A stretch of 64,000 bases of DNA from Rhizophagus clarus. Taxonomy: Eukaryota > Glomeromycota > Glomeromycetes > Glomerales > Glomeraceae. The position numbers and the translations under genes were made by a program. How positions within the stretch are numbered: position 1 is the first letter of the stretch; the number at the start of each line of letters is the position of its first letter. The stretch is taken from assembly GCA_015698045.1 (NCBI GenBank), contig BLAL01000062.1, positions 682,001-746,000 of the forward strand, in the 5' to 3' direction. The notes beneath the pieces are model-generated. The model saw only the letters and a program-made list of their open reading frames with translations, had not been told where the DNA came from and searched no databases. Below, piece after piece: positions 46,852 through 59,205 of the stretch.

Positions 46852-48167
46852 ATGAATACAACCATTAAACACCTTGCAGTTTATAAAAGTTTCTCTCACA
46901 TACTAAGACGACAGTTCAACAATACTGTTGTGGTTCGACATGAAAACCCTTTGGTATAAAATAAAAGTATTTTACTTTTTTCTTCAAGTATACAGGATAA
47001 CTTTTCGTTTAACAGGGCCTGCCTTTGCAAGTCAATAAATTGAGAAATGACAGCAACACTACTATAAAAAAAGGAGTCAATATGGAAGAGAGAATGCGTC
47101 GTGGATTGCCTACTAAACGATCAATACATGGTGTTAAACATGTTATTGCTGTTGCATCTGGTAAAGGCGGAGTTGGAAAGTCTACTACAGCTGGTAACAA
47201 TTTTTTTTTTCGTGAAAATAACATTTTATAGAGGTAATAATTTTTTTCTGTAGTCAATTTAGCGCTCGCAGTTTCGTCATTTAGGAAACGTGTTGGTATT
47301 TTAGACGCAGATATTTTTGGTCCATCTGTGCCTCGCTTAATGAACTTAAAAGGGGAACCAAACATAAATGGGCAAAGTACGTAAATTATAAATTTCTTAA
47401 AAAGTATAAAATATTTATTTGACAATTTGGTAAACAACAATAGACGGAAATTTGATTCCACTTGTAAATTATGGAGTCAAAGCAATGTCTATGGGATTTA
47501 TGGTTGGAGAAGATTCACCTGTCGTATGGAGAGGTCTCATGGTATATATTCTTATTCTATATTTTATAACTTAAATTTTGTATTTAATATTCTTTCTTTA
47601 TTAGGTTATGAAAGCACTTCAGCAATTACTTCATCAAGTTCAGTGGGATGAACTTGATCTTCTTGTAATCGATATGCCTCCAGGAACAGGTGACACACAA
47701 TTAACAATCAGCCAACAGGTCGAATTGTCCGGCATTGTTATCGTATCTACACCACAAGATATAGCACTTATAGATGCTAAGAAAGGCGCAAATATGTTCT
47801 CCAAAGTTAATGTACCAGTAAGTTCAGTCTTTTCCTTATTTATTTAAAATTTCTAGACCATTTACTCATTATATAATCCTCAAATTATATATATATTTGG
47901 ATGTAGATTCTTGGAATAGTACAAAATATGTCAATTTTTGTATGTCCTAATTGTCAACATCAAACTCATATATTTGGCAAAGATGGAGTTATTAAAATAG
48001 CCAAAGATTTCAATATTGATTTTTTAGGTGATATACCATTGGATGCTAATATTTGCAATTTATCAGATATTGGAAATCCAATTGTTATTGCTAAACCTGA
48101 TAGTATACATGCAAAATATTATAAAGACATTGCTCTTAAAATTATAACCAAGTTGAAAACATTATAG
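46852..48167 (+). CDS. IND1: NUBPL/Ind1 mitochondrial iron-sulfur assembly P-loop ATPase
   Basis: Mrp/NBP35-family ATPase that delivers Fe-S clusters during assembly of respiratory complex I. Six exons (46852-46953, 47016-47193, 47254-47376, 47444-47541, 47605-47817, 47907-48167) give 324 aa; human NUBPL has 319. A basic N-terminus (ILRRQFNNT) looks like a mitochondrial presequence, then comes NPLGLPLQ and [24 protein letters not shown]. Walker A is GKGGVGKST (83-91). [15 protein letters not shown] and [14 protein letters not shown] are family hallmarks. The cluster-binding CxxC is CPNC (251-254). All introns are GT-AG and the frame closes exactly. Presence of this gene implies the fungus retains complex I. 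Confidence 0.95.
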
Positions 48168-48777
48168 TTAATATATTTAGAATAGAAATAAATGTATAGG
48201 ATTTCATATTTTGCGATTAATTCATATCGGCTGATTAGAAAATTGGGCCTTTAATTATCCTCCCAAAATTACTAATGTCAAGTGATTTGACTGATCTAAA
48301 AACATCCTAAAAAGTTCCCAAAAAACTTTTTTACCCCTTTTTTATTATGTAGGACCGCGTCTAACCCAATGTTTCAGGGGCACTCTCAGGATCAATAATA
48401 ATAATTTTAACCCAATATTCCAATTATCCCTAGCGTTACCAGAAAAAAAGCACTGGTCACGTGACGATATTTCATTGAATATATTTATCTGAGGGGCAGT
48501 GAAGAATAAGATTTTACTAAGTCGAAAAAAACACATTAACTGTCACCGCACTGATCACGTGATACTGCATAACTCTACATAATGCGGACCCCCAGTGCTT
48601 TTTTTTCTTGGGACTGCTAGGGTAGTTCAATATTTCAGTCTAATTCTGATCACTTATTGGCCGATTTAATGACAATCACTTAATTGACATCCCCTAAAAT
48701 TTTAGGGACTTTCTCTATTGGCTGATATGTATAGCTTATAAATATCAATTAATTTTACTAAAAACCTTATTTTTATA
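48168..48777. other. Spacer after NUBPL
   Basis: The NUBPL 3' flank has an AATAAA-like signal near 48187. The rest is moderately complex, with a minus-strand open frame of 63 codons (48345-48536) whose sequence (DNWNIGLKLLLLILRV) has no family I can name. It ends at the target site of the adjacent LINE fragment. Confidence 0.45.
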
Positions 48778-48789
48778 ATTAAATTAAAA

Positions 48790-50134
48790 TTTTTTTTTTT
48801 TTTTTATTATCAACATAGTGGATCATGCTTGATAATACAAATGTTAAAAAATACATTAAAATCTACATGAATATAGATTACCAATAAAATATTTCTCTAT
48901 TAACTATATTATCTATACTACTGCTCCTAAAAGAATACAGCCAACTAGTCACCATGAGTCAATAGTGACATAAGTCACGAAAAACTTAAAAATTTGACCA
49001 ATGACCACCCATATTGAAATACCCGTCAATCCATACCTTGTACTTACTAAATATACTGTTTAGACCTTTAGTCCTATTATTATCTTTAATTCCCACAGAC
49101 TTTAATTTTTTCTTCTGAGAATCTATACTACGTGATTATTCTAATTTAACTTGATGAATATTATGATGTTCCTAAATCAAATGTTTAAACTGGAGGACTA
49201 GTGTATCAATGACTTCTTTCATTATTTTATATATATTTTGTTCAGGAATTTTCAATTCTTTTAAAAATTTACTGAAACTTTTAGGTATAATACCTTTAAC
49301 TAAGCATAATATTTCAATGTTGGAAGAATTCCAACAATCAAGATTATCTATATTGGTGAAGATATCATTGTGATCAATATTTACCTTATCCTGTATAAAC
49401 AGAATAATCAATTTAGAATTATGAACTATCTCTGCTCTCGTATTTTGCATAGCAGAATATGACCATAAATGTTGGTAAGTTTCTAAATCAGTATTACATA
49501 GTGCACATCTCCAACTGCTAGTGTAAACTGATGGTGATCGTTTACATAAGTTATCTTGAGTGGGTAACTTTTTAGCATGTAGTTTGATTTTAAAAAAATT
49601 GAATCTGAAATCAAATACAGATGTTTCATCAAATTTATCTTTGATGTATCTAAACGTAAGTGACCAATCAAATGATTCTAAATTAGATGGTGAAGTGAAA
49701 TATCTATTTCTGTTTAATTTTAAGAATTGTTCAATGTATTGTGTCTCTTTAATGTCTTTTATCATAAGTGTGATATTTCTTTCTATGGGTTTGTGATTCC
49801 AACAAATTGTACCATTATGGGCGAGTAATTTAGGATTAATTATCAAATATTCTTTACTACATGCTTCTTTAGCTAATTAGTCTACAACATTACTATGATC
49901 ATCAGAGTCATAAGCTTTCACTTTTTGTAACGTAACTATTAAATCTTTAAATCTGATCAATTTAATAAAAAGTATTCATAAAATACTATATTGTAATTTC
50001 AATTTTTGAATTGTAAAGATGGATAATGTATTAATCTTAGATAATTGATTAATTATTATTTGAGAATCGGTGTAAATCATAATTCTTGTACTTCTATCTA
50101 AATATAAGAGCACCATTATAATAGCTAGTAATTC
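48790..50134 (-). mobile_element. 5'-truncated LINE with 12-bp TSD and poly-A tail
   Basis: A T-run at 48790-48805 is the poly-A tail on the minus strand. 12-bp direct repeats ATTAAATTAAAA lie at 48778-48789 and 50135-50146. The body encodes the end of a LINE polyprotein and is cut off within the RNase H region, as in ordinary 5' truncation during reverse transcription. It belongs to a different or more complete LINE family than the ORF1-only copy at 22248. Confidence 0.8.
49172..50130 (-). pseudogene. LINE polyprotein C-terminal fragment (RNase H and Cys/His end)
   Basis: At the right edge the frame gives FNELLAIIMVLLYLDRSTR, then MIYTDSQIIINQL, which is the second half of an RNase H domain (Asp in YTDSQ). 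A stop and shifts break the region around 49870-49900. From 49846 a 224-codon open frame runs on, with FFKIKLHAKKLPTQDNL and a remnant zinc motif CALCNTDLETYQHLW, the usual C-terminal end of such LINEs (normally C-x2-C with H and C following). The last Cys of the motif seems lost. Confidence 0.75.
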
Positions 50135-51069
50135 ATTAAATTAAAAATTTATACATACTATTAAAATTCAAATAATTAAATATATTATAATTAATAAATT
50201 AATACTAATCTATTAAGATTAATACTTCTATAGTACCAAAAGTTTATACTTGACAATAAAATTGAAGTACTTATAAATTTTTTAGCATTTTAAAAAAATA
50301 AAGTTTTAAAGAAAATAAACCAATAACTTTATTTTTTAAAACAAGTATTATTAAATTACCAGTCAGATTTTCAAAAAAAACATTTATATAAAAAGTTATA
50401 AGCATTTAAAATTAGACAATTTTTATATGATTAGCCTATTTTTAAAATAAAAAAAATTATATAAAAGTAATTTTATTGATTAATTTTTACAATTTTGACT
50501 AAAATTTTCATTTCTAAACTCAATATCTATTAAAATTAACCTAAAAATCTGAATTCAATCTATTATTTTTTTTATTTTCAAAGCTAATTTTCTCTTTTTT
50601 TTTAAAAAAATTTTCTTTTATATTCATACTTGTATTTGATTATCTTATTTTTCTTATAAAATCACAAATTCCTATTAGCTATTCATTACTCATATAATAA
50701 ACAAAAAATTTAAAACAAATTTTAAATATTATCAAGTATAAACTTCTAGTATCATATATATTAAAAAATTGGGGTGAAATTTAATATTTTATAATAAATA
50801 TATACACAAGAAAATATAATTTGTTATAAATAGTGATAAAAATATATAGTAATTATATACGTGATATTTTTAATAGAAAAGGTTGTAATTATCATTTATT
50901 AAATATATATATTATAATTGTAAAAACTTATCTATATCTTATAAAAATCATATTATATGTAAAAAAAAAAAAAATACTAAAAAAAAATTTAAAAAAGTAA
51001 AATAAAAAAATTACATATTTATTTTATAAAAAAAAAGTTTGTATTGCATATGATTTTATTTTATATTTT

Positions 51070-52241
51070 GGACTATATTTCTCACTTGCAGATCGCTTAG
51101 CTATTTTTCTAGCAGAAGGTCACTGAAGAAAAGCTTGAGCTTTTGGTATTTTAGGCTCTTTTTGAGTAACGTTTTCTTTTTTATGGGACCTAGCTATGTC
51201 TTTTAAAACTCATCTGATTCAAAAATACCAAGTTTTGGCAGAACTATTGACTTGGTATGAACTTCACTAAGGAAATAATTTATGACTGCAAATTTCAGGT
51301 TCCTTTCATATTTCTAAAGACTTTTATAAAATTAACGTCTGAGCTGTCTGGTCTTAAATACCCTAGAAGAAGGGGTTTTTCATTAATACTATTTGTTTTA
51401 AAAGCATTAAGAAAGACAGAGTAAAGTCATTAATTGAAGTTTTATTTATAGCCAGGAGTGACGCTTACTCTTTCTTGTTTAATGATCATTTAAGAAAATG
51501 TAAAAGTGATGGCTATAGTATTTTACTTTTTTTCTCAGTTTTCTTTTTGGATTTCTGGAAGTATTAATAACTTTCCTTTAGTTTTTATTTCTTACCTATC
51601 AATATTTTAGCCTTTAGTTTCTTTTTCTATTTTAGTTTTGGAAAGCTAAGGGTATTAGAATGTTAATCAGTATTTTAGTGGTTTGGTATAACTTTTTTTT
51701 AGGGTTTTATTTGTCAATCTAATTAAGGGAGGAATTTGATTAAATATTTGTTTTAAATTGTGCTAATACTTGTTAATTTCTAGTTAGGCTAATTAAAGTT
51801 ACATGGAAAATATGATACTAATTACTTTTAATTTTACTCTTAGTATATCTGTGCTGGTTAAAAGTTGAATACTAGTTAATTTTAACTCCTTTCAAGTTTG
51901 GCCTCAGCATCATGTCTACACACCACTCAGGTAGGATGGTGATTGCTTAATATCATACTTTGTAAAGATCATGGAGGAGAATGAAATTTCTTGTATGTGT
52001 ATTACTCTTTTATTGGTATATGATAATACTGACTATTTGGTAAAAATTATAGGCCACATTTGACTTTATTAATCTTGGTTAGATAGGCTTGTTTAATAGG
52101 TCTATATAGAATAGAGTGAGTTGTAATTTTTTATTAAATGGCTTTATTTTATCTGTTAATTAGCTGAATATTTTGTATTGTCTTTTTTGCCTTTTTAATA
52201 AAAACAGTCAAGCACAATCTTTAATTATAAAAAAAAAAAAA
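51070..52241 (+). mobile_element. Non-LTR retro-insertion, coding-poor, with 13-bp TSD and poly-A tail
   Basis: About 1.17 kb of noticeably more complex DNA ends in a run of about 13 A and is flanked by direct repeats TATTTTATATTTT at 51057-51069 and 52242-52254. No frame of useful length is open. The 3' end (AATAAAAACAGTCAAGCAC, then a short spacer and A-run) is consistent with the 3' UTR of a LINE or with a SINE-like passenger. It is inserted in the outer arm of the inverted repeat pair. Confidence 0.65.
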
Positions 52242-52289
52242 TATTTTATATTTTTTATATAATTAATAAATATGTAATTTTAATAATTT

Positions 52290-52380
52290 CATTTTGCAGG
52301 TCAGTGTAGATATAGCTTCTGATAAATTATTTATATGGTATATAAATTAAATATTAATAAAAGTATACAATCATGTCTCA
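52290..52380 (+). repeat. Left arm of a long-range inverted repeat
   Basis: CATTTTGCAGGTCAG followed by ATATAGCTTCTGATAAATT and TTATATGGTATAT matches the reverse complement of 59117-59205 with few mismatches. Outside this core, weaker similarity continues into flanking A/T-rich sequence. The pair spans 6.9 kb and could be the ends of a composite element or two copies of one family in opposite orientation. Confidence 0.65.
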
Positions 52381-52391
52381 ATATAATGAAG

Positions 52392-53263
52392 TAAGTGTTC
52401 AGGCTGATCAGACCTTCATTATAAAAAATTTGTTAACGCTATAATAAATTATCTGGTATAAAGGTATGATCATATAACTTGCTGATTTATTAGATAATCT
52501 GAATATCTGATCTAGAAAAAAAATTTAATTTTTTTTTTTTCGTAATGTTGCTAGATGAAAAACATGTAAGTGGAGTTTGAAAAAAATGTTTTCAATATTT
52601 TTTTTTAATTATTTATTTTTTTTCTTTTTTGTAGTATTGTCAGATAAAAAACATGATCAGACTTATGGAATTAAGGTAAGAGAGGTTAGAAGAAGTATTT
52701 TTTGTCATTATTTAAGTTATTTAATTTTTTTTTTTTTTTTGTAATGTTGCTGAATGAAAAGTATAACTGGATTTTTGGAATTAAAATAAGAAAGGTTGTG
52801 AAAAGTAGTTTTCATCATTATTTCTAATTATTTAATTTTTTTCTTTTTTGTAGTATTGCTGGATGAAAAGCATAATTGGACTTTTGAAATTAAGGTAAGA
52901 GGGTTTTAAGAGAGGTGGTTTTAAGTATTTTTTTAATTAATTAATTATTTTTTTTTTTTTTGTAATGTTATCAGATGAAAAGTATGACCAGATTTTTGGA
53001 ATTAAGATAAGAAAAAGTTAGAAAGGTATTTTTTGTCATTATTTTTAATTAATCAAATTATTTAATTTTTTTTCTTTTTTGTATTGACAGATAAAAAGTA
53101 TGACCAGACTTTTAAAATTAAGATATGGGAGGTTGAAAAAGTGGTTTTCATTATTATTTCTAATTAATCAAGTTATTTAAGTTTTTTTCTTCTTTTTTGT
53201 AGTACTGCCAGATAAAAACATGATCAGACTTTTGGAATTAAGGTAAGGAAGGACTGGGGGAGA
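52392..53263 (+). repeat. Tandem array of splice-site-flanked 41-nt units
   Basis: At least seven units recur with a period of about 90-119 bp (unit cores start near 52546, 52635, 52745, 52854, 52966, 53084, 53203). Each core follows a T-rich tract ending TTTTTTGTAG or GTAA, is about 41 nt long and ends AATTAAG, followed by GTAAGA in three copies and by a weakened form in the others. One frame is open in nearly all copies and gives related peptides such as LSDKKHDQTYGIK, LLNEKYNWIFGIK, LLDEKHNWTFEIK and LSDEKYDQIFGIK. Upstream, an ATG at 52374 starts MSQYNE directly before GTAAGTG. The units look like duplicated mini-exons with their intron halves. There is no anchor exon downstream. Confidence 0.65.
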
Positions 53264-53607
53264 TGTTATTATTATTTTCTTTAAAAAGCTTTCTACTTTT
53301 ATTTTTATAGTAGAGATGTTAAATAAAGTTAACTTTAATGTACAAATGCAAAGCTAATAGAATCGATGACAAAATTTAATATTTTGATATTATTAAAACA
53401 ATTTGTTAAACATCTTTTATAAAAGTATTCTATATTTTTCATATATTATGTATTTAAAAAAAATTATCCTTTTATTAAATGATCATAAGGCCATTAGTAT
53501 ATCAGTAATCTTCATCTTACTGGAAAAAAAAATTGTTTAAAAAGGGTTATTTTTATATATGCTGTTTTGTAACTTTACTTCATATAATGGTATATAGCCC
53601 ATAATTA

Positions 53608-54239
53608 AGGGTAGAGGGATCAACATGGCTGATCATATGGCTAAAAAAAAAAATCATTTTTTTTTTTACTTCGCTACAAGAAAAACTCACTCAATATTTT
53701 ATGAAAAACTGTTTAAAAGTATTCTTTAGAAAGCTAGAGTTTCTGTCTTTCAAATAAACTTTAGTAAAGTATAATACAAATAAGGCTTATAACGAAATAT
53801 TATACTATGAAGTCGTCATTAAGTTGTGAATCTCCTATGGTAAGTTGCGAATTACCTAGAGAACATATCTTCAAATTAACTTTAAACTTATGAAACCTTA
53901 CAAGTTAATAGTATAATAAAAAAGAATATTTATGTCAAAAAATCATTGTGCATTTACTTATTCAAATAAAATTTTTTATTAATACCATTTTATTTTTTTA
54001 TTATTAGTCATATTTGATTTTAAAAGTCTAAATACATTCAAAAAGACTAATAGCAAATGGTTAAACACTTTAATAAATAAATGAAGCGCATGTTTATACT
54101 CTTTTTAAATGTGTATTTAACAAAATTCATATGGTAGTTTGCGAGAAATCATAAATTTTGCTCGTTTTAGGTCACGTGATGATCTACATTTTTTAGTCTA
54201 AAATCATATATATGTTGTGGCGTAGATACACTCTACCCT
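53608..54239 (+). mobile_element. 632-bp MITE, copy 1
   Basis: Ends AGGGTAGAG and CTCTACCCT form short inverted repeats flanked by TA on both sides, a Tc1/mariner-like target. It contains TCACGTGATGATC near its right end and no coding frame. It is nearly identical to the copy at 56257, with the same length and orientation. Confidence 0.85.
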
Positions 54240-56256
54240 TAATAAAATTTGGTTAATCAAAGATTTTTTCATATGTTAATATCAGTTCTACATTAACAAT
54301 TTATTATATAGTATTCTTTATTATATTGAGATTTGCTGTAAAGAGGAATGACTGTATATAGATCATTAAAAAAAAAAAATAACTGAAATATGTACATACT
54401 ATTAAAATTATTAAAATTTATTTATTATTTGGATTTTCAAATGAAATAAAGAATTAATTAATTAAAATCATATAATAATATCCATTTATTTACACATATT
54501 ATATTACTTAAATTTTATGCTATATTAGTAAATAAGAATGATATATATATTTTTTTTTTAATTCAAAAATCATATTATATTTATTATAAAATATTTAACT
54601 AAAGATATTACATACAAAATTATATAACCTTTTCAGTTCAGCTAAATATGATCTATAAATATGTAATATGATATAAAATATTAAATATTTTATTAATAAT
54701 ATACAATCAATCCTTAATATAGTAAATCTTTAATATAATATGTTTTTGTTAATACATAATATTTAACCAATTAAAATCCTTTATTATAATAAAATAGCCA
54801 ATCAAATTACTTAAATTTTTTACTATATTCTTATAGTAAAATTATTATTTGTATAGTATAAAGAAGCTTATATATATTATGTAATTATTAAAAAGAAAAG
54901 GTAAATAGTTATTTTTTTTTTTTTTTTGATAAAAAAACATACTTAAAACTTTATTAAAAATAGATTACAAAAGTAATACAAATTATACTAATTAATAAAA
55001 GTTTAAATCTATTGTTTAAAGAATCAAAATTTTAATAAAATATTGCAGATATGTTTCATAACCAACTATTTCAGTTTACTCTTAAAGATATAATAAGAAG
55101 TCCAAATATAAATTTAAAAGAAATAAAAAAAATAAAAAAAAAATAAAAAAAAATTCTAAAAACAAAATTAAACTAAATAATAATATAACTAAATCTAATG
55201 ATTCTAAAATTAATTAATCAAAATAGGACCCCAGACATTACTAAAATAACTCACATTTTTTTTTACCCATTTTTCTCAAAATTAAGCCAATTTGCTCTTT
55301 TAGTTTTTTAAGAATATCTCACCATCTATTTAACCAATTGCAATAATTTTTTTATTTTGTAAATCTCATTGAAAGCTACATTTTAAAAAAAAAATCATCC
55401 AATTTGAATTACTGATTGACGAGAAAATTGCAAAAAACATGTTTTTTAGCTTCTAAATTTCACATCAATTTGCTCTTTTTCATGATTATGAGTTGTATCA
55501 GTAATGTCCAGGATCCTATCAAAATAATTGATCAAAATTAAATTATATTAGTTATTTTAATAAAGCTTTTAGTTCTGCAATTATATCTTTCATATCTGGC
55601 TTGAAAACCTGATTTTTCTAATAATAAGAATTCTTCTTATTAGAGAATACAGAATTTAAAATAATCATTTGTTTTTTTATTCTAGTTTTAAAATGAATTT
55701 TTTTAAAAAAGCTTATTAGATCTTGTTGATACATGAGTTTCAGATTTTTTATCTATATTACTAAATTTAATAATTTTATTTTATTTTAAAAGTTAAAATT
55801 AAGAATGGAATTTTTGTATCAGAAAATATATTATCCATTCCAAAGTTAAGAATTATTAATATAAGTTAAAACCTAATTTATATTGCAAAGTAACTGATCA
55901 ATTTTCTTACTTTATTAATTTTTTTAATAACTTTAAAGGATTTTAGACCGCTCTTAATTAAAAATTAATAAAGTTTACTATTAGAAAATAAGAAGACTTC
56001 TGTTATATTAGCCAATAAATTTTGGATGATAGCTTGAAATTTTTCTTATTATTTTCTTTCTAAAAGATTTTAGAATGCAGAAAATTATTAAATAGGGATA
56101 TTTTTCAGATTAATAATCCAGTTCTTTTTATTGTATACTTTAAAATACTTATATTTCTTATGTACTCTTGTACTGATTGAATGATCTTATTTTAAAAGTT
56201 CAAGGATACTAGAAGCTTATAATTATTTCACTTAACCAATATATTATAGACTAATA

Positions 56257-56888
56257 AGGGTAGAGGGATCGATATGGCTGATCATATGGCTAAAAAAAAA
56301 AATCGTTTTTTTTTTTACTTCGCTACAAGGAAAACTCACTCAATATTTTATGAAAAACTGTTTAAAAGTATTCTTTAGAAAGCTAGAGTTTCAGTCTTTC
56401 AAATAAACTTTAGTAAAGTATAATACAAATAAAGCTTATAACAAAATATTACACTATAAAGTCGTCATTAAGTTGCGAATCTCCTATGGTAAGTTGCGAA
56501 TCACCTAGAGAACATATCTTTAAATTAACTTTAAACTTATGAAACCTTACAAGTTAATAGTATATTAAAAAAGGATATTTATGTCAAAAAATCATTGTGC
56601 ATTTACTTATTCAAATAAAATTTTTTATTAATACCATTTTATTTTTTTATTATTAGTCATATTTAATTTTAAAAGTCTAAATACATTCAAAAAGACTAAT
56701 AGCAAATGGTTAAACACTTTAATAAATAAATGAAGCGCATGTTTATACTCTTTTTAAATGTGTATTTAACAAAATTCATATGGTAGTTTGCGAGAAATCA
56801 TAAATTTTGCTCATTTTGGGTCACGTGATGATCTACATTTTTTAGTCTAAAATCATATATATGTTGTGGCATAGATACACTCTACCTT
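56257..56888 (+). mobile_element. 632-bp MITE, copy 2
   Basis: Same length and orientation as the copy at 53608. By eye the two differ at roughly 18 positions, mostly transitions. TA flanks both ends; the right terminus has one change from the consensus (CTCTACCTT). No coding capacity. The pair encloses about 2 kb. Confidence 0.85.
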
Positions 56889-57757
56889 TAAATCTAATAA
56901 TTTATTATTTTTTATCTAAAGAACAATATCTGATAATAATTAAGTTAATATTAATATTCTCTGCTACATATTCTTATTTTTTTTTTTTTTTATTATCTTT
57001 CTTATTCTCAGTAAATAAAATTTTATCATTATTAATCAAAGATTTAGAAAAAGAAAACTAATCTTTTAAAAGAAGATTATTCTAAATTCAGAGAATATTA
57101 TTTCATAAAACTTGTTACTAGAAATAATAAATAGATTATTTTTTTTTATTAATTATTTTTGTATTTTTTTCTTCTTTTTTTGCAGAATTTTCTAAGATTT
57201 GAATAAGTGTAACAGATAATATGATTGGTATATTTATTATAAAATTATTATATTATATTTTATCAAGATTTATAAAATTAATTAATGCAAAAAGTTCAAA
57301 ATTTCTGTTTTTTTGAAAAATTTTGTTGTAATTATACAATAAGCTGAGCTATTACTAATATATATTTTATTTCATTATAGAATCCTTTAAGCAACAAAAA
57401 TTTATTCAATATAATTACAAAAAAATTATTAAAACTAGCAAAATAATTTCTTTTAAAATTCATAATAATTTTTATATTTTTATATATTATTATTATATGA
57501 TAATATTATAATAATGATTTATCTATTTTTTTTACAATTTTCTTTAAAAATATTAAAATGTCTAAGTTGTTATTAATAAATTTTTTGATAAAAGTAATTA
57601 TTTTTTCTTTGTAGTATAAAAGATTTTTAATAATAGAGATAAATTATAATAAAAAGTTTATTTTATATTTTTCAACCAAATTTTATTAGTAAAAAAAAAG
57701 AATTTTGGTCAAAAAATAAAAAATTTTTTTTATGAAAATTTGATTTACAGATCTATT

Positions 57758-58121
57758 ATTGCTATTTTCAAAATGGTTGATTTTAATAGTTTGTATATAA
57801 TAGAAAAAAACACAAAAATACAAAACACAAAAAAACACAAAAACACAATTTTAAAAATATACTTTATTATTATTGGCCAATCAAAGTCACATGATATTAA
57901 TCAAATTTCTAAAAAAGGAAATTTTAATTTTTACAAAATTCCCAAAAGAGAAATTTTTATTGTAGATCACCTACATTTATTGGAATTATATATAATTTTG
58001 ACCAGAATTATAAAATTTTCCTTTTTTAGATTTGTTTTTTGTGTTTTTTATGTTTTGTATTTTTGTATTTTTTTTCTATTATACACAAACCATTAAAATC
58101 AACCATTTTGAAAATGGCAAT
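57758..58121. mobile_element. 364-bp hairpin (foldback) element with ~85-bp inverted arms
   Basis: The left arm begins ATTGCTATTTTCAAAATGGT and the right arm ends with its near-exact reverse complement. The arms include a run of ACAAAA units on one side and TTTTGT on the other. The central part reads TTGGCCAATCAAAGTCACAT. The apparent 118-codon frame across it is an artefact of the palindrome. This is a MITE or foldback element; a clear target duplication was not found. Confidence 0.75.
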
Positions 58122-59116
58122 AAAAAGAATTCCTCTTAAGTTTCTAAGATAAATAGTTAAAATTTTATATTATATTTATATTAATTATATATATAATTCA
58201 TAAATATTATAATCTGATTAATTATTAATTTAATAAGATAGAAAAGAATAAGGATTTATAACAAGATAGATATTATATAATATTTGTATAATATGTATAA
58301 CTTCTTTAATAATAGCTAATTTATATATTAAATATATCTTATTCTTTTTAAAAATAACTAAAAATCAAGTATATTTAATTTATATTTTTATACAAACTCA
58401 AATCTAACCTTTTTATATATATTTTAAAATCCTAGAATTATATTATTAAATTTATTTTTTTTTTTGTAAAGTAATACAATTTGTAAGTTTATTAGTTATA
58501 TAAGATTATTAAGTATTTATTAATTAAGGATTTATATTAATACAATTTATTATTAAGTTATATAACAATATAAGTTTAATAAAATAATTACTCAACATTC
58601 ATAATTTTATTTTATAACTATAATATGATTATTATATCTTAAATATATTTGTAATAAAAATATGATCAATAAAATTTATTAAGTAAAACTTAACAAACTT
58701 TACCAATTATATTTTATTGCAAATATAACAATTACTTAATATTTTATGCCTTATAACTATTAATACAGAAATATCTTAAAACTTTAAACTGATCATCTAT
58801 TTTAAAAGATTATTCCTGTATTTTATCATTATCTTATAAAATTCATCCATATTCTTTTATAATAACTATTAAATTATATGGAATTATTATACTATAATAA
58901 TTTTAGTATATATTTTCATTACTCTTTAAACAAAAAAAAAAAGAAAAAAAAAGTTCAATGTTAAATTTATTTTTAAGTAATATATTTATTTTTAACTAAA
59001 AATAATGTTATTTTAACTAATTTATTTCTGTTCAATCATATTTAAATATTAGATTTTTATTATAAAAAAAAAAATATATATATATTTTTTTATTCTTTTT
59101 TTTTTTTAAATGATCT

Positions 59117-59205
59117 ATACAGTATATGCTTTTTTATTGATATTTAGTTCATATACCATATAAACAATTTATCAGAAGCTATATTCACCCTGACCTGCAA
59201 AATGC
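59117..59205 (-). repeat. Right arm of the long-range inverted repeat
   Basis: Reverse complement of 52290-52380 with a few substitutions, including the shared GCAGGTCAG and ATAGCTTCTGATAAATT blocks. Similarity fades inward after about 90 bases, where the left side continues into the 41-nt array and this side into A/T-rich DNA. Confidence 0.65.

Noticed and set aside
47009-47461. 150-codon minus-strand frame
   Set aside because: It is antisense to NUBPL exons 2-4 and reads through their introns; the plus-strand gene is certain.
52392-53263. CRISPR-like array
   Set aside because: The repeats are imperfect and the 'spacers' are themselves similar T-rich tracts. The genome is eukaryotic, and the period and composition fit a duplicated exon-intron unit instead.
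57740-58096. 118-codon frame with a hydrophobic end
   Set aside because: It spans the 364-bp palindrome; the second half is the mirror of the first.
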